A stretch of 64,000 nucleotides of DNA from Metridium senile. Taxonomy: Eukaryota > Cnidaria > Anthozoa > Actiniaria > Metridiidae. Of this stretch, positions 26,253 to 37,866 are shown piece after piece (position 1 is the stretch's first letter; each line of letters opens with the position of its first letter). Under the pieces are notes generated by a model. That model worked only from the letters and a program-made list of their open reading frames with translations, was not told the origin of the DNA and did not search any database. The stretch covers positions 6,146,229-6,210,228 of the forward strand of contig OX459110.1 of assembly GCA_949775045.1 (NCBI GenBank), read 5' to 3'. Made by a program: the position numbers and the translations under genes.

Positions 26253-29200
26253 AAAAATTTTGTGCCGAAATCTCCGATCTTTTTGACACATTTTTACATC
26301 ACCCTATAGGACATATTGCATTCTGGACAGGATTTTGTAGTTTTTTCTAAATAAAATCTTGCGCATGTATCAGAATGCTCTAATATTCTCAGACATTACT
26401 CACAGGGTCTAGGCGAAACTTTTGTGCCGAAAACCCCGATCTTTTTGACACATTTTCAGATCACCCTATAGGGCATATTGCATTCTGGGTAGGATTTTGT
26501 AGTTTTTTCTAAATAAAATCTTGCGCATGTATCAGAATGCTCTAATATTCTCAGACATTACTCACAGGGTCTAGGCAAAAATTTTGTGCCGAAATCTCCG
26601 ATCTTTTTGACACATTTTTACATCACCCTATAGGACATATTGCATTCTGGACAGGATTTTGTAGTTTTTTCTAAATAAAATCTTGCGCATGTATCAGAAT
26701 GCTCTAATATTCTCAGACATTACTCACAGGGCCTAGGCGAAAATTTTGAGCTGAAAACCCCGATCTTTTTGACACATTTTCAGATCACTCTATAGGGCAT
26801 ATTGCATTCTGGGTAGGATTTTGTAGTTTTTTCTAAATGAAATCTTGCACATTTATCAGAATGCTCTAATATTCTCAGACATTACTCACAGGGTCTAGGC
26901 AAAAATTTTGTGCTGAAAACCCCGATCTTTTTGACACATTTTTACATCACCCTATAGGACATATTGCATTCTGGGTAGGATTTTGTAGTTTTTTCTAAAT
27001 AAAATCTTGCGCATGTATCAGAATGCTCTAATATTCTCAGACATTACTCACAGGGTCTAGGCAAAAATTTTGTGCCGAAAACCCCGATCTTTTTGACACA
27101 TTTTTACATCACCCTATAGGGCAAATTGCATTCTGGGTAGGATTTTGTAGTTTTTTCTAAATAAAATCTTGCGCATGTATCAGAATGCTCTAATATTCTC
27201 AGACATTACTCACAGGGCCTAGGCGAAAATTTTGAGCTGAAAACCCCGATCTTTTTGACACATTTTCAGATCACTCTATAGGGCATATTGCATTCTGGGT
27301 AGGATTTTGTAGTTTTTTCTAAATGAAATCTTCCACATTTATCAGAATGCTCTAATATTCTCAGACATTACTCACAGGGTCTAGGCAAAAATTTTGTGCC
27401 GAAAACTCCGATCTTTTTGACACATTTTTACATCACCCTATAGGACATATTGCATTCTGGGTAGGATTTTGTAGTTTTTTCTAAATAAAATCTTGCGCAT
27501 GTATCAGAATGCTCTAATATTCTCAGACATTACTCACAGGGTCTAGGCAAAAATTTTGTGCCGAAATCTCCGATCTTTTTGACACATTTTTACATCACCC
27601 TATAGGACATATTGCATTCTGGACAGGATTTTGTAGTTTTTTCTAAATAAAATCTTGCGCATGTATCAGAATGCTCTAATATTCTCAGACATTACTCACA
27701 GGGTCTAGGCGAAACTTTTGTGCCGAAAACCCCGATCTTTTTGACACATTTTCAGATCACCCTATAGGGCATATTGCATTCTGGGTAGGATTTTGTAGTT
27801 TTTTCTAAATAAAATCTTGCGCATGTATCAGAATGCTCTAATATTCTAAGACATTACTCACAGGGTCTAAGCGAAAATTTTGTGCCGAAAACCCCGATCT
27901 TTTTGACACATTTTCAGATCACCCTATAGGGCATATTGCATTCTGGGTAGGATTTTGTAGTTTTTTCTAAATAAAATCTTGCGCATGTATCAGAATGCTC
28001 TAATATTCTCAGACATTACTCACAGGGTCTAGGCAAAAATTTTGTGCCGAAAACCCCGATCTTTTTGACACATTTTCAGATCACCCTATAGGGCATATTG
28101 CATTCTGGGTAGGATTTTGTAGTTTTTTCTAAATAAAATCTTGCGCATGTATCAGAATGCTCTAATATTCTCAGACATTACTCACAGGGTCTAGGCGAAA
28201 CTTTTGTGCCGAAAACCCCGATCTTTTTGACACATTTTCAGATCACCCTATAGGGCATATTGCATTCTGGGTAGGATTTTGTAGTTTTTTCTAAATAAAA
28301 TCTTGCGCATGTATCAGAATGCTCTAATATTCTCAGACATTACTCACAGGGTCTAAGCGAAAATTTTGTGCCGAAAACCCCGATAGGATTTTGTAGTTTT
28401 TTCTAAATAAAATCTTGCGCATGTATCAGAATGCTCTAATATTCTCAGACATTACTCACAGGGCCTAGGCGAAAATTTTGAGCTGAAAACCCCGATCTTT
28501 TTGACACATTTTCAGATCACTCTATAGGGCATATTGCATTCTGGGTAGGATTTTGTAGTTTTTTCTAAATGAAATCTTGCACATTTATCAGAATGCTCTA
28601 ATATTCTCAGACATTACTCACAGGGTCTAGGCAAAAATTTTGTGCCGAAAACTCCGATCTTTTTGACACATTTTTACATCACCCTATAGGACATATTGCA
28701 TTCTGGGTAGGATTTTGTAGTTTTTTCTAAATAAAATCTTGCGCATGTATCAGAATGCTCTAATATTCTCAGACATTACTCACAGGGTCTAGGCAAAAAT
28801 TTTGTGCCGAAATCTCCGATCTTTTTGACACATTTTTACATCACCCTATAGGACATATTGCATTCTGGACAGGATTTTGTAGTTTTTTCTAAATAAAATC
28901 TTGCGCATGTATCAGAATGCTCTAATATTCTCAGACATTACTCACAGGGTCTAGGCGAAACTTTTGTGCCGAAAACCCCGATCTTTTTGACACATTTTCA
29001 GATCACCCTATAGGGCATATTGCATTCTGGGTAGGATTTTGTAGTTTTTTCTAAATAAAATCTTGCGCATGTATCAGAATGCTCTAATATTCTAAGACAT
29101 TACTCACAGGGTCTAAGCGAAAATTTTGTGACGAAAACCCCGATCTTTTTGACACATTTTCAGATCACGCTATAGGGCATATTGCATTCTGGGTAGGATT

Positions 29201-32200
29201 TTGTAGTTTTTTCTAAATAAAATCTTGCGCATGTATCAGAATGCTCTAATATTCTCAGACATTACTCACAGGGTCTAGGCAAAAATTTTGTGCTTAAAAC
29301 CCCGATCTTTTTGACACATTTTCAGATCACCCTATAGGGCATATTGCATTCTGGGTAGGATTTTGTAGTTTTTTCTAAATAAAATCTTGCGCATGTATCA
29401 GAATGCTCTAATATTCTCAGACATTACTCACAGGGTCTAGGCGAAAATTTTGTGCCGAAAACCCCGAACTTTTTGACACATTTTCAGATCACCCTATAGG
29501 GCATATTGCATTCTGGGTAGGATTTTCTAGTTTTTTCTAAATAAAATCTTGCGCATGTATCAGAATGCTCTAATATTCTCAGACATTACTCACAGGGTCT
29601 AGGCAAAACTTTTGTGCCGAAAACCCCGATCTTTTTGACACATTTTCAGATCACCCTATAGGGCAAATTCCATTCTGGGTAGGATTTTGTAGTTTTTTCT
29701 AAATAAAATCTTGCGCATGTATCAGAATGCTCTAATATTCTCAGACATTACTCACAGGGTCTAAGCGAAAATTTTGTGCCGAAAACCCCGATAGGATTTT
29801 GTAGTTTTTTCTAAATAAAATCTTGCGCATGTATCAGAATGCTCTAATATTCTCAGACATTACTCACAGGGCCTAGGCGAAAATTTTGAGCTGAAAACCC
29901 CGATCTTTTTGACACATTTTCAGATCACTCTATAGGGCATATTGCATTCTGGGTAGGATTTTGTAGTTTTTTCTAAATGAAATCTTGCACATTTATCAGA
30001 ATGCTCTAATATTCTCAGACATTACTCACAGGGTCTAGGCAAAAATTTTGTGCCGAAAACCCCGATCTTTTTGACACATTTTTACATCACCCTATAGGAC
30101 ATATTGCATTCTGGGTAGGATTTTGTAGTTTTTTCTAAATAAAATCTTGCGCATGTATCAGAATGCTCTAATATTCTCAGACATTACTCACAGGGTCTAG
30201 GCAAAAATTTTGTGCCGAAATCTCCGATCTTTTTGACACATTTTTACATCACCCTATAGGACATATTGCATTCTGGACAGGATTTTGTAGTTTTTTCTAA
30301 ATAAAATCTTGCGCATGTATCAGAATGCTCTAATATTCTCAGACATTACTCACAGGGTCTAAGCGAAAATTTTGTGCCGAAAACCCCGATAGGATTTTGT
30401 AGTTTTTTCTAAATAAAATCTTGCGCATGTATCAGAATGCTCTAATATTCTCAGACATTACTCACAGGGTCTAGGCAAAAATTTTGTGCTTAAAACCCCG
30501 ATCTTTTTGACACATTTTCAGATCACCCTATAGGGCATATTGCATTCTGGGTAGGATTTTGTAGTTTTTTCTAAATAAAATCTTGCGCATGTATCAGAAT
30601 GCTCTAATATTCTCAGACATTACTCACAGGGTCTAGGCGAAAATTTTGTGCCGAAAACCCCGAACTTTTTGACACATTTTCAGATCACCCTATAGGGCAT
30701 ATTGCATTCTGGGTAGGATTTTCTAGTTTTTTCTAAATAAAATCTTGCGCATGTATCAGAATGCTCTAATATTCTCAGACATTACTCACAGGGTCTAGGC
30801 GAAACTTTTGTGCCGAAAACCCCGATCTTTTTGACACATTTTCAGATCACCCTATAGGGCAAATTGCATTCTGGGTAGGATTTTGTAGTTTTTTCTAAAT
30901 AAAATCTTGCGCATGTATCAGAATGCTCTAATATTCTCAGACATTACTCACAGGGTCTAAGCGAAAATTTTGTGCCGAAAACCCCGATAGGATTTTGTAG
31001 TTTTTTCTAAATAAAATCTTGCGCATGTATCAGAATGCTCTAATATTCTCAGACATTACTCACAGGGTCTAAGCGAAAATTTTGTGCCGAAAACCCCGAT
31101 AGGATTTTGTAGTTTTTTCTAAATAAAATCTTGCGCATGTATCAGAATGCTCTAATATTCTCAGACATTACTCACAGGGTCTAGGCAAAAATTTTGTGCT
31201 TAAAACCCCGATCTTTTTGACACATTTTCAGATCACCCTATAGGGCATATTGCATTCTGGGTAGGATTTTGTAGTTTTTTCTAAATAAAATCTTGCGCAT
31301 GTATCAGAATGCTCTAATATTCTCAGACATTACTCACAGGGTCTAGGCGAAAATTTTGTGCCGAAAACCCCGAACTTTTTGACACATTTTCAGATCACCC
31401 TATAGGGCATATTGCATTCTGGGTAGGATTTTCTAGTTTTTTCTAAATAAAATCTTGCGCATGTATCAGAATGCTCTAATATTCTCAGACATTACTCACA
31501 GGGTCTAGGCGAAACTTTTGTGCCGAAAACCCCGATCTTTTTGACACATTTTCAGATCACCCTATAGGGCAAATTGCATTCTGGGTAGGATTTTGTAGTT
31601 TTTTCTAAATAAAATCTTGCGCATGTATCAGAATGCTCTAATATTCTCAGACATTACTCACAGGGTCTAAGCGAAAATTTTGTGCCGAAAATCCCGATAG
31701 GATTTTGTAGTTTTTTCTAAATAAAATCTTGCGCATGTATCAGAATGCTCTAATATTCTCAGACATTACTCACAGGGCCTAGGCGAAAATTTTGAGCTGA
31801 AAACCCCGATCTTTTTGACACATTTTCAGATCACCCTATAGGGCATATTGCATTCTGGGTAGGATTTTGTAGTTTTTTCTAAATGAAATCTTGCACATTT
31901 ATCAGAATGCTCTAATATTCTCAGACATTACTCACAGGGTCTAGGCAAAAATTTTGTGCCGAAAACCCCGATCTTTTTGACACATTTTTACATCACCCTA
32001 TAGGACATATTGCATTCTGGGTAGGATTTTGTAGTTTTTTCTAAATAAAATCTTGCGCATGTATCAGAATGCTCTAATATTCTCAGACATTACTCACAGG
32101 GTCTAGGCAAAAATTTTGTGCCGAAATCTCCGATCTTTTTGACACATTTTTACATCACCCTATAGGACATATGGCATTCTGGACAGGATTTTGTAGTTTT

Positions 32201-32900
32201 TTCTAAATAAAATCTTGCGCATGTATCAGAATGCTCTAATATTCTCAGACATTACTCACAGGGTCTAGGCGAAACTTTTGTGCCGAAAACCCCGATCTTT
32301 TTGACACATTTTCAGATCACCCTATAGGGCATATTGCATTCTGGGTAGGATTTTGTAGTTTTTTCTAAATAAAATCTTGCGCATGTATCAGAATGCTCTA
32401 ATATTCTAAGACATTACTCACAGGGTCTAAGCGAAAATTTTGTGCCGAAAACCCCGATCTTTTTGACACATTTTCAGATCACCCTATAGGGCAAATTGCA
32501 TTCTGGGTAGGATTTTGTAGTTTTTTCTAAATAAAATCTTGCGCATGTATCAGAATGCTCTAATATTCTCAGACATTACTCACAGGGTCTAAGCGAAAAT
32601 TTTGTGCCGAAAACCCCGATAGGATTTTGTAGTTTTTTCTAAATAAAATCTTGCGCATGTATCAGAATGCTCTAATATTCTCAGTCATTACTCACAGGGC
32701 CTAGGCGAAAATTTTGAGCTGAAAACCCCGATCTTTTTGACACATTTTCAGATCACTCTATAGGGCATATTGCATTCTGGGTAGGATTTTGTAGTTTTTT
32801 CTAAATGAAATCTTGCACATTTATCAGAATGCTCTAATATTCTCAGACATTACTCACAGGGTCTAGGCAAAAATTTTGTGCCGAAAACCCCGATCTTTTT
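26200..32900 (+). repeat. Higher-order block, paralogue of 0.45-7.2 kb
   Basis: This is the second copy of the block described at 450-7200, identified by the same series of rare variants at +25544 to +25706. Type A-B-C-D-E-F runs are especially clear here. The limits come from loss of variant agreement and are good to about 200 bp. Confidence 0.8.
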
Positions 32901-34460
32901 GACACATTTTTACATCACCCTATAGGACATATTGCATTCTGGACAGGATTTTGTAGTTTTTTCTAAATAAAATCTTGCGCATGTATCAGAATGCTCTAAT
33001 ATTCTCAGACATTACTCACAGGGTCTAGGCGAAACTTTTGTGCCGAAAACCCCGATCTTTTTGACACATTTTCAGATCACCCTATAGGGCAAATTGCATT
33101 CTGGGTAGGATTTTGTAGTTTTTTCTAAATAAAATCTTGCGCATGTATCAGAATGCTCTAATATTCTCAGACATTACTCACAGGGTCTAAGCGAAAATTT
33201 TGTGCCGAAAATCCCGATAGGATTTTGTAGTTTTTTCTAAATAAAATCTTGCGCATGTATCAGAATGCTCTAATATTCTCAGACATTACTCACAGGGCCT
33301 AGGCGAAAATTTTGAGCTGAAAACCCCGATCTTTTTGACACATTTTCAGATCACCCTATAGGGCATATTGCATTCTGGGTAGGATTTTGTAGTTTTTTCT
33401 AAATGAAATCTTGCACATTTATCAGAATGCTCTAATATTCTCAGACATTACTCACAGGGTCTAGGCAAAAATTTTGTGCCGAAAACCCCGATCTTTTTGA
33501 CACATTTTTACATCACCCTATAGGACATATTGCATTCTGGGTAGGATTTTGTAGTTTTTTCTAAATAAAATCTTGCGCATGTATCAGAATGCTCTAATAT
33601 TCTCAGACATTACTCACAGGGTCTAGGCAAAAATTTTGTGCCGAAATCTCCGATCTTTTTGACACATTTTTACATCACCCTATAGGACATATGGCATTCT
33701 GGACAGGATTTTGTAGTTTTTTCTAAATAAAATCTTGCGCATGTATCAGAATGCTCTAATATTCTCAGACATTACTCACAGGGTCTAGGCGAAACTTTTG
33801 TGCCGAAAACCCCGATCTTTTTGACACATTTTCAGATCACCCTATAGGGCATATTGCATTCTGGGTAGGATTTTGTAGTTTTTTCTAAATAAAATCTTGC
33901 GCATGTATCAGAATGCTCTAATATTCTAAGACATTACTCACAGGGTCTAAGCGAAAATTTTGTGCCGAAAACCCCGATCTTTTTGACACATTTTCAGATC
34001 ACCCTATAGGGCAAATTGCATTCTGGGTAGGATTTTGTAGTTTTTTCTAAATAAAATCTTGCGCATGTATCAGAATGCTCTAATATTCTCAGACATTACT
34101 CACAGGGTCTAAGCGAAAATTTTGTGCCGAAAACCCCGATAGGATTTTGTAGTTTTTTCTAAATAAAATCTTGCGCATGTATCAGAATGCTCTAATATTC
34201 TCAGTCATTACTCACAGGGCCTAGGCGAAAATTTTGAGCTGAAAACCCCGATCTTTTTGACACATTTTCAGATCACTCTATAGGGCATATTGCATTCTGG
34301 GTAGGATTTTGTAGTTTTTTCTAAATGAAATCTTGCACATTTATCAGAATGCTCTAATATTCTCAGACATTACTCACAGGGTCTAGGCAAAAATTTTGTG
34401 CCGAAAACCCCGATCTTTTTGACACATTTTTACATCACCCTATAGGACATATTGCATTCT
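31440..34460 (+). repeat. 1520-bp tandem duplication next to the insertion
   Basis: Copies lie at about 31440-32959 and 32960-34460. Variants 1520 bp apart are gaaaatcccgatag (31691 and 33211), ggacatatggcatt (32171 and 33691) and ctcagtcatt (32683 and 34203). The period is ten monomers with two 50-bp deletions. It ends about 260 bp before the interrupted monomer. Confidence 0.83.
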
Positions 34461-34649
34461 GGGTAGGATTTTGTAGTTTTTTCTAAATAAAATCTTGCGC
34501 ATGTATCAGAATGCTCTAATATTCTCAGACATTACTCACAGGGTCTAGGCAAAAATTTTGTGCCGAAATCTCCGATCTTTTTGACACATTTTTACATCAC
34601 CCTATAGGACATATTGCATTCTGGACAGGATTTTGTAGTTTTTTCTAAA

Positions 34650-34714
34650 TAAAATCTTGCGCATGTATCAGAATGCTCTAATATTCTCAGACATTACTCA
34701 CAGGGTCTAGGCGC

Positions 34715-34718
<4 letters not shown>
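34650..34718 (+). repeat. 69-bp flanking direct repeat, left copy (putative TSD)
   Basis: This satellite segment, monomer positions 48 to 116, ends exactly where the (AT) run begins. It carries gcgcaact where other units of this subtype have gcgaaact, and the same variant occurs in the right copy at 37877-37945. Both copies are 69 bp, and I see no difference between them. Confidence 0.88.

Positions 34719-34748
<30 letters not shown>
34719..34748. repeat. (AT)15 microsatellite at the element end
   Basis: There are fifteen uninterrupted AT units directly at the left junction. On the coding strand of the element this is the 3' terminus, so it resembles the simple-repeat tails that some non-LTR retrotransposons carry in place of poly(A). 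Confidence 0.93.
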
Positions 34749-34750
<2 letters not shown>

Positions 34751-35224
34751 GTTATACGTGCGTATTATTCCAACCTGCTAACTCTGCCGTGATCCGCTAG
34801 GATCCCCTCGGCTAAAGAGAATAAGGCACGCTACAAAGCCGAATTGTGCGTCAAGCTACGTGCTGTTTACAACGGCAAATATGCAGATGATGCCACTGGT
34901 CCGCAATGATCAGTAACGCTTGTACATGAGCCAAAAGTGAAACTCCACAATGATCTAACCCACAAAAGAGTAAACGCACGCGGAAAGCCTGGCGATGTTA
35001 AAAAGATAAATATATCTAGAGCTTCAACTACGCTGTGATCTATAATGGCTTTATACGGCTTTAAATATCTTGGGCCACGGTTCCGCAAATATCTATTGTG
35101 CGTGCGCCCGCATATATTTATGATGGATCCGCAATTGTCAATCGGCCACGAAGAGCAAGGCATGCGATAGGCTTAACTATGTCCAACTGCTTATTTTATT
35201 CCAAAACTTGTATATATCAAAATC

Positions 35225-35790
35225 GATAGATCCGCGGTGATCTATAATGCATACATACGCATATAATTATGATAGATCCGCAGTGATCCATCAGCCATGA
35301 AGAGTACGGCACGTGATAGGCTAAAATATGCCCAACCGCTTGTTTTATTTTAAGGCGAGTATATATCAAAATCTATAGATCCGCAGTGATCTATAATGCA
35401 TAAACACGACATAATTATGATAGATCCGCAGTGATCCATCAGCCATGAGGAGTACGGCACGTGATAGGCTAAGATATGCCCAACCGCCTATTTTTTGTTT
35501 TTGTTTTTCGTTTGTTTTGAAGGCAATATATCGACAACTATAGATCCGCAGTGATCTATAATGCATGCACACGCATATAATTATGATAGATCCGCAGTGA
35601 TCCATCAGCCATGTAGAGTAAGGCACTTGATAGCTATAGGCTAAAGTATGCTCAACCGCCTATTTTGTTACGGCGAGTATATATCGAAATCTATAAATCC
35701 GCAGTGATCTATAATGCATAATTATGATAGATCCGCAATGATCCATCAGCCATGAAGAGTGAGGCACGTGATAGACTAAAAATAGTCCCG
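35225..35790. repeat. About 155-bp subrepeats with paired GATC hairpins
   Basis: Four good copies have periods of 149, 165 and 153 bp, with decayed copies on both sides (34780-35170, 35840-36010 and 36100-36140). Each copy has two hairpins. The first is TATAGATC-CGCAGT-GATCTATA, perfect at 35374-35395 and 35539-35560 and imperfect at 35225-35246 and 35692-35713. The second is GATAGATC-CGCAGT-GATCCATC, with one A/C mismatch, at 35271-35292, 35419-35440, 35585-35606 and (loop CGCAAT) 35726-35747. A conserved block, catcagccatgaagagta, follows the second hairpin. Degeneration toward both edges is typical of a tandem array homogenised at its centre. Confidence 0.85.
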
Positions 35791-36038
35791 CTTATTTATT
35801 AAAGACAAGTACATATCGATAAGTGCGCTCGAGCTGCAATGACCCATCGGCTACGAAGAGTACGGCACGCGAAAAGTTATGCTATCACGCTATCGCTAAG
35901 CGCTGTTGTTATAATAACAATGAAATATCTACTTCTACAGGTCCGCAGTGACCTATACTACCTGCACAGGCGTATAATTATGATAGCGCTGCAATGATCC
36001 ATATCGGCAAAAAGGAATTTTAGGAATTTATTTTACTT

Positions 36039-36054
36039 TATATATATATATATA
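36039..36054. repeat. (TA)8 microsatellite
   Basis: A short TA run lies within the noncoding part of the insertion. It has no evident function. Confidence 0.8.
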
Positions 36055-36099
36055 TTATGCAAATATCCGGCTATATATGCGCAGCGACCATAAGGTACA

Positions 36100-36145
36100 A
36101 CAATAAAATCGTGCTAGATCCGCAATGATCCATCAGCTAAATGAA
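36100..36145. repeat. Outlying degenerate copy of the GATC hairpin subrepeat
   Basis: GATC (36117-36120), loop CGCAAT, then GATC (36127-36130) and the following catcagc match the second hairpin of the central subrepeats. It lies about 370 bp beyond the last good copy, which shows the original array was longer. Confidence 0.6.
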
Positions 36146-36525
36146 TAGGGCAGGTTTTAAGGACGAATGATGGCGACTGTGCTTGGCGCTATTTATTAAA
36201 GGGGAAAACATATCTAACTATAGTTAAAGCAACAATAAATGAATGACTCGAATCGTGAGAAAGCCATTTAATCCCATTAACAAAACACCCATTAGTATCC
36301 TTAGCACATGGCAGGTCAACAAGAAATCCTCTTGAGAACTACTACTTTACAACATAATGATGACAAGCATCTTGACCTACTGATAACCTACTAGTATAAA
36401 TGACAGATAAAAATAACTATAACACGAAAATAGTAGCAGTGCTACCAGAGTACAATAAGGCGTAATAAAGTAAATCTGCAACGCTTCTATGCAAATTAAA
36501 ATGTAAAAGAAAAGAAAAGTGTTCC

Positions 36526-37866
36526 TTACGGTCTCTTGCGTTTAGTAGGTTGCCCCCATGCCTGTGAGCTGGGTGGAAATGGCTTGTCAAAACACTCGGT
36601 ATTGCGATGTGAACCACGACAGTTCACACACTTGTGCAAATACCGACATGTAGAGAAAGGCGATGAACAGCGACCTCTATTCCACGACCTGCAGATCTCT
36701 GTAGCTTGGACGGAACCTGTAGGTTCGGTTGACTGTTCGACGGTGTTGGTGCTAGAGATCGTACGCTTCGAGACCCCAGCTGAATGAAAATTAAATATTT
36801 CGACATTCATTGTCGACCAGTCAGTTAGACTCGCTGCGGCGGCATGCTCACGAAACGCCCGGTCATAAGCAAGCCATACGTTGCCTCCAAACTGACGGGA
36901 AGTGCGTAGGATGAGCAGCTTGTACTGCGTTAGATCTTTCCAACGGTGGGGAAAGGTATTGGTTAGCACTAACGTGTAGATTGAGAAGGCTTCAACCCAG
37001 GCAGCAATGTCGTCAAGTTGCTTACGTTGGCGCCTGGGGCCGGTTGTGAGCACCAGGCGGCCGTCAAACAGTACTTGCGGCTCATGGTCGATTTGCTGAA
37101 GGTTGGCAGCCAGCAAGTCGGCCATTTCAATAAATTTCCCTGCCGTGATACGAGTTACCAATTTTGCCGGTATCGGCGAAAACCCAGGCCCAACAATAAA
37201 TGGTTGACCCAAGGCCGGAAGAGCAGGAATGCTAGCTGTAGAGAAAGCCGCGGGCAAGGACGGACTACCGGCTAGAGAAGCTGCAGCGCTAATTTCCCCG
37301 GGAGAAAACACACTCGCGACCGGGGAGACAAAAGTGTTCACAAAGGTAGGCACAACAAGAGACCTACCTTGTGGCCCGGCTGGGAGACCTGAGGTGATGT
37401 TGGTCGTCACGACGCCAGGATTCGACGATGCACTTGCGGAGACATTGCTTGACGCTGGGTCTGAAGAGACAGGGAGTTGTGCGGACGGTCGATCAGCGTC
37501 CAAGGCTGCCTTTACTGCCTGCGCTACCGCGGCGATGAATTGAGGGGACACAGCAAGGTCAGTGTTCGTGACTGACGTCCCAGGAGCTGTAGTAGCCGGG
37601 GGTGCCGAACTGGAGGACGATGAGGTTGTTGTTGGTGTTGGAAGCATGTTGGTATCAGTGTAACGACGTGTACGGGTTTTTCGAACCATAAAAATACTAG
37701 AAATGTAGAATAACGAACAAATGCTGTATACAACAGAGTACTGCAATCGTTGAAGACAACTAGCAAAGCACGAGGGACTGGTAGTGCGGGGAGTCCCAGC
37801 TAATGTCAGGGCACAAGAACAAACCGCTGACCTGCTTGTCTCGGTTCTAACTAGCCTAAATTCCAT
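36526..37866 (-). CDS. Gag-like protein with CCCH and CCHC-like zinc fingers
   Basis: This 446-aa frame is the only convincing gene. Residues 75-215 are rich in Ser, Thr, Pro and Ala and probably disordered, with a short amphipathic helix near 104-124. Residues about 222-360 look helical and globular, with conserved-looking pieces such as LVTRITAGKFIEM (236-248), WVEAFSIYTLVL (290-301), FPHRWKDLTQYKLLIL (305-320) and WLAYDRAFREHAA (331-343). A C-x7-C-x6-C-x3-H finger uses C392, C400, C407 and H411. It is followed directly by a C-x2-C-x3-H-x4-C knuckle (C413, C416, H420, C425). The C-terminus is basic (TKRKRP). Such an order is typical of retroelement Gag or ORF1 nucleic-acid-binding proteins, which package element RNA; similar proteins accompany tyrosine-recombinase and other retroelements in aquatic animals, as far as I recall without a search. 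An in-frame TAA immediately precedes the first ATG. M60 (37689) begins a basic stretch (MVRKTRTRR) and may be the true start, since residues 1-59 look unlike Gag. The frame is intact. Confidence 0.8.
   Translation of the reverse strand: MEFRLVRTETSRSAVCSCALTLAGTPRTTSPSCFASCLQRLQYSVVYSICSLFYISSIFMVRKTRTRRYTDTNMLPTPTTTSSSSSSAPPATTAPGTSVTNTDLAVSPQFIAAVAQAVKAALDADRPSAQLPVSSDPASSNVSASASSNPGVVTTNITSGLPAGPQGRSLVVPTFVNTFVSPVASVFSPGEISAAASLAGSPSLPAAFSTASIPALPALGQPFIVGPGFSPIPAKLVTRITAGKFIEMADLLAANLQQIDHEPQVLFDGRLVLTTGPRRQRKQLDDIAAWVEAFSIYTLVLTNTFPHRWKDLTQYKLLILRTSRQFGGNVWLAYDRAFREHAAAASLTDWSTMNVEIFNFHSAGVSKRTISSTNTVEQSTEPTGSVQATEICRSWNRGRCSSPFSTCRYLHKCVNCRGSHRNTECFDKPFPPSSQAWGQPTKRKRP

Larger units (their letters stand above)
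1..34718 (+). repeat. 162-bp satellite array, left arm
   Basis: This is an uninterrupted head-to-tail array of a 162-bp monomer; adjacent copies of the tatagggc landmark at 8349, 8511, 8673 and 8835 are exactly 162 bp apart. The consensus has 60 G or C in 162 bases, about 37% GC. All copies seen run in the same orientation and none has a usable reading frame. Subtype variants sit at fixed monomer positions: gggcat, ggacat or gggcaa near position 5; ctgggtagg or ctggacagg near 19; aaataaaa or aaatgaaa near 46; attctcag, attctaag or attctcaa near 82; gcgaaaat, gcaaaaat or gcgaaact near 109; and cattttcag or catttttac near 147. These recur in a preferred order, so this is a higher-order repeat array. 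It reaches the window edge, so its true start is not seen. A centromeric or pericentromeric location is an inference only. Confidence 0.98.
34749..36525 (-). other. Noncoding 3' region of the insertion
   Basis: Downstream of the Gag stop codon, as read on the minus strand, there is no gene I can support. Short frames at 34867-35163, 35366-35626 and 36417-36617 are chance frames: the first two run through the hairpin subrepeats and repeat the same peptide pieces (for example HYRSLRIY), and the third overlaps the Gag gene and has no recognisable domain. The segment 36150-36525 is AT-rich and holds nothing I recognise. The segment 34749-35220 holds degenerate versions of the subrepeat motif, including GATCC-gcta-GGATC near 34790 and an imperfect stem near 34905. 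Confidence 0.7.

Noticed and set aside
1..34718. Inverted segments or embedded genes in the satellite
   Set aside because: Every line read shows the same strand, and apart from small indels and the 112-bp units there is no foreign sequence.
34867..35163. 98-aa minus-strand open frame
   Set aside because: It runs through degenerate GATC-hairpin subrepeats of the insertion's noncoding region, has no domain, and shares repeat-derived peptide pieces with the frame at 35366-35626.
35366..35626. 86-aa minus-strand open frame
   Set aside because: The peptide repeats itself (two copies of HYRSLRIY) because it translates the tandem subrepeats; no sign of a real protein.
36417..36617. 66-aa minus-strand frame downstream of Gag
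   Set aside because: It overlaps the Gag-like gene in another frame and shows no recognisable domain.
36536..37543. Plus-strand and alternative-frame open frames over the Gag region
   Set aside because: These are shadows of the minus-strand 446-aa frame, which has paired zinc motifs and protein-like composition.
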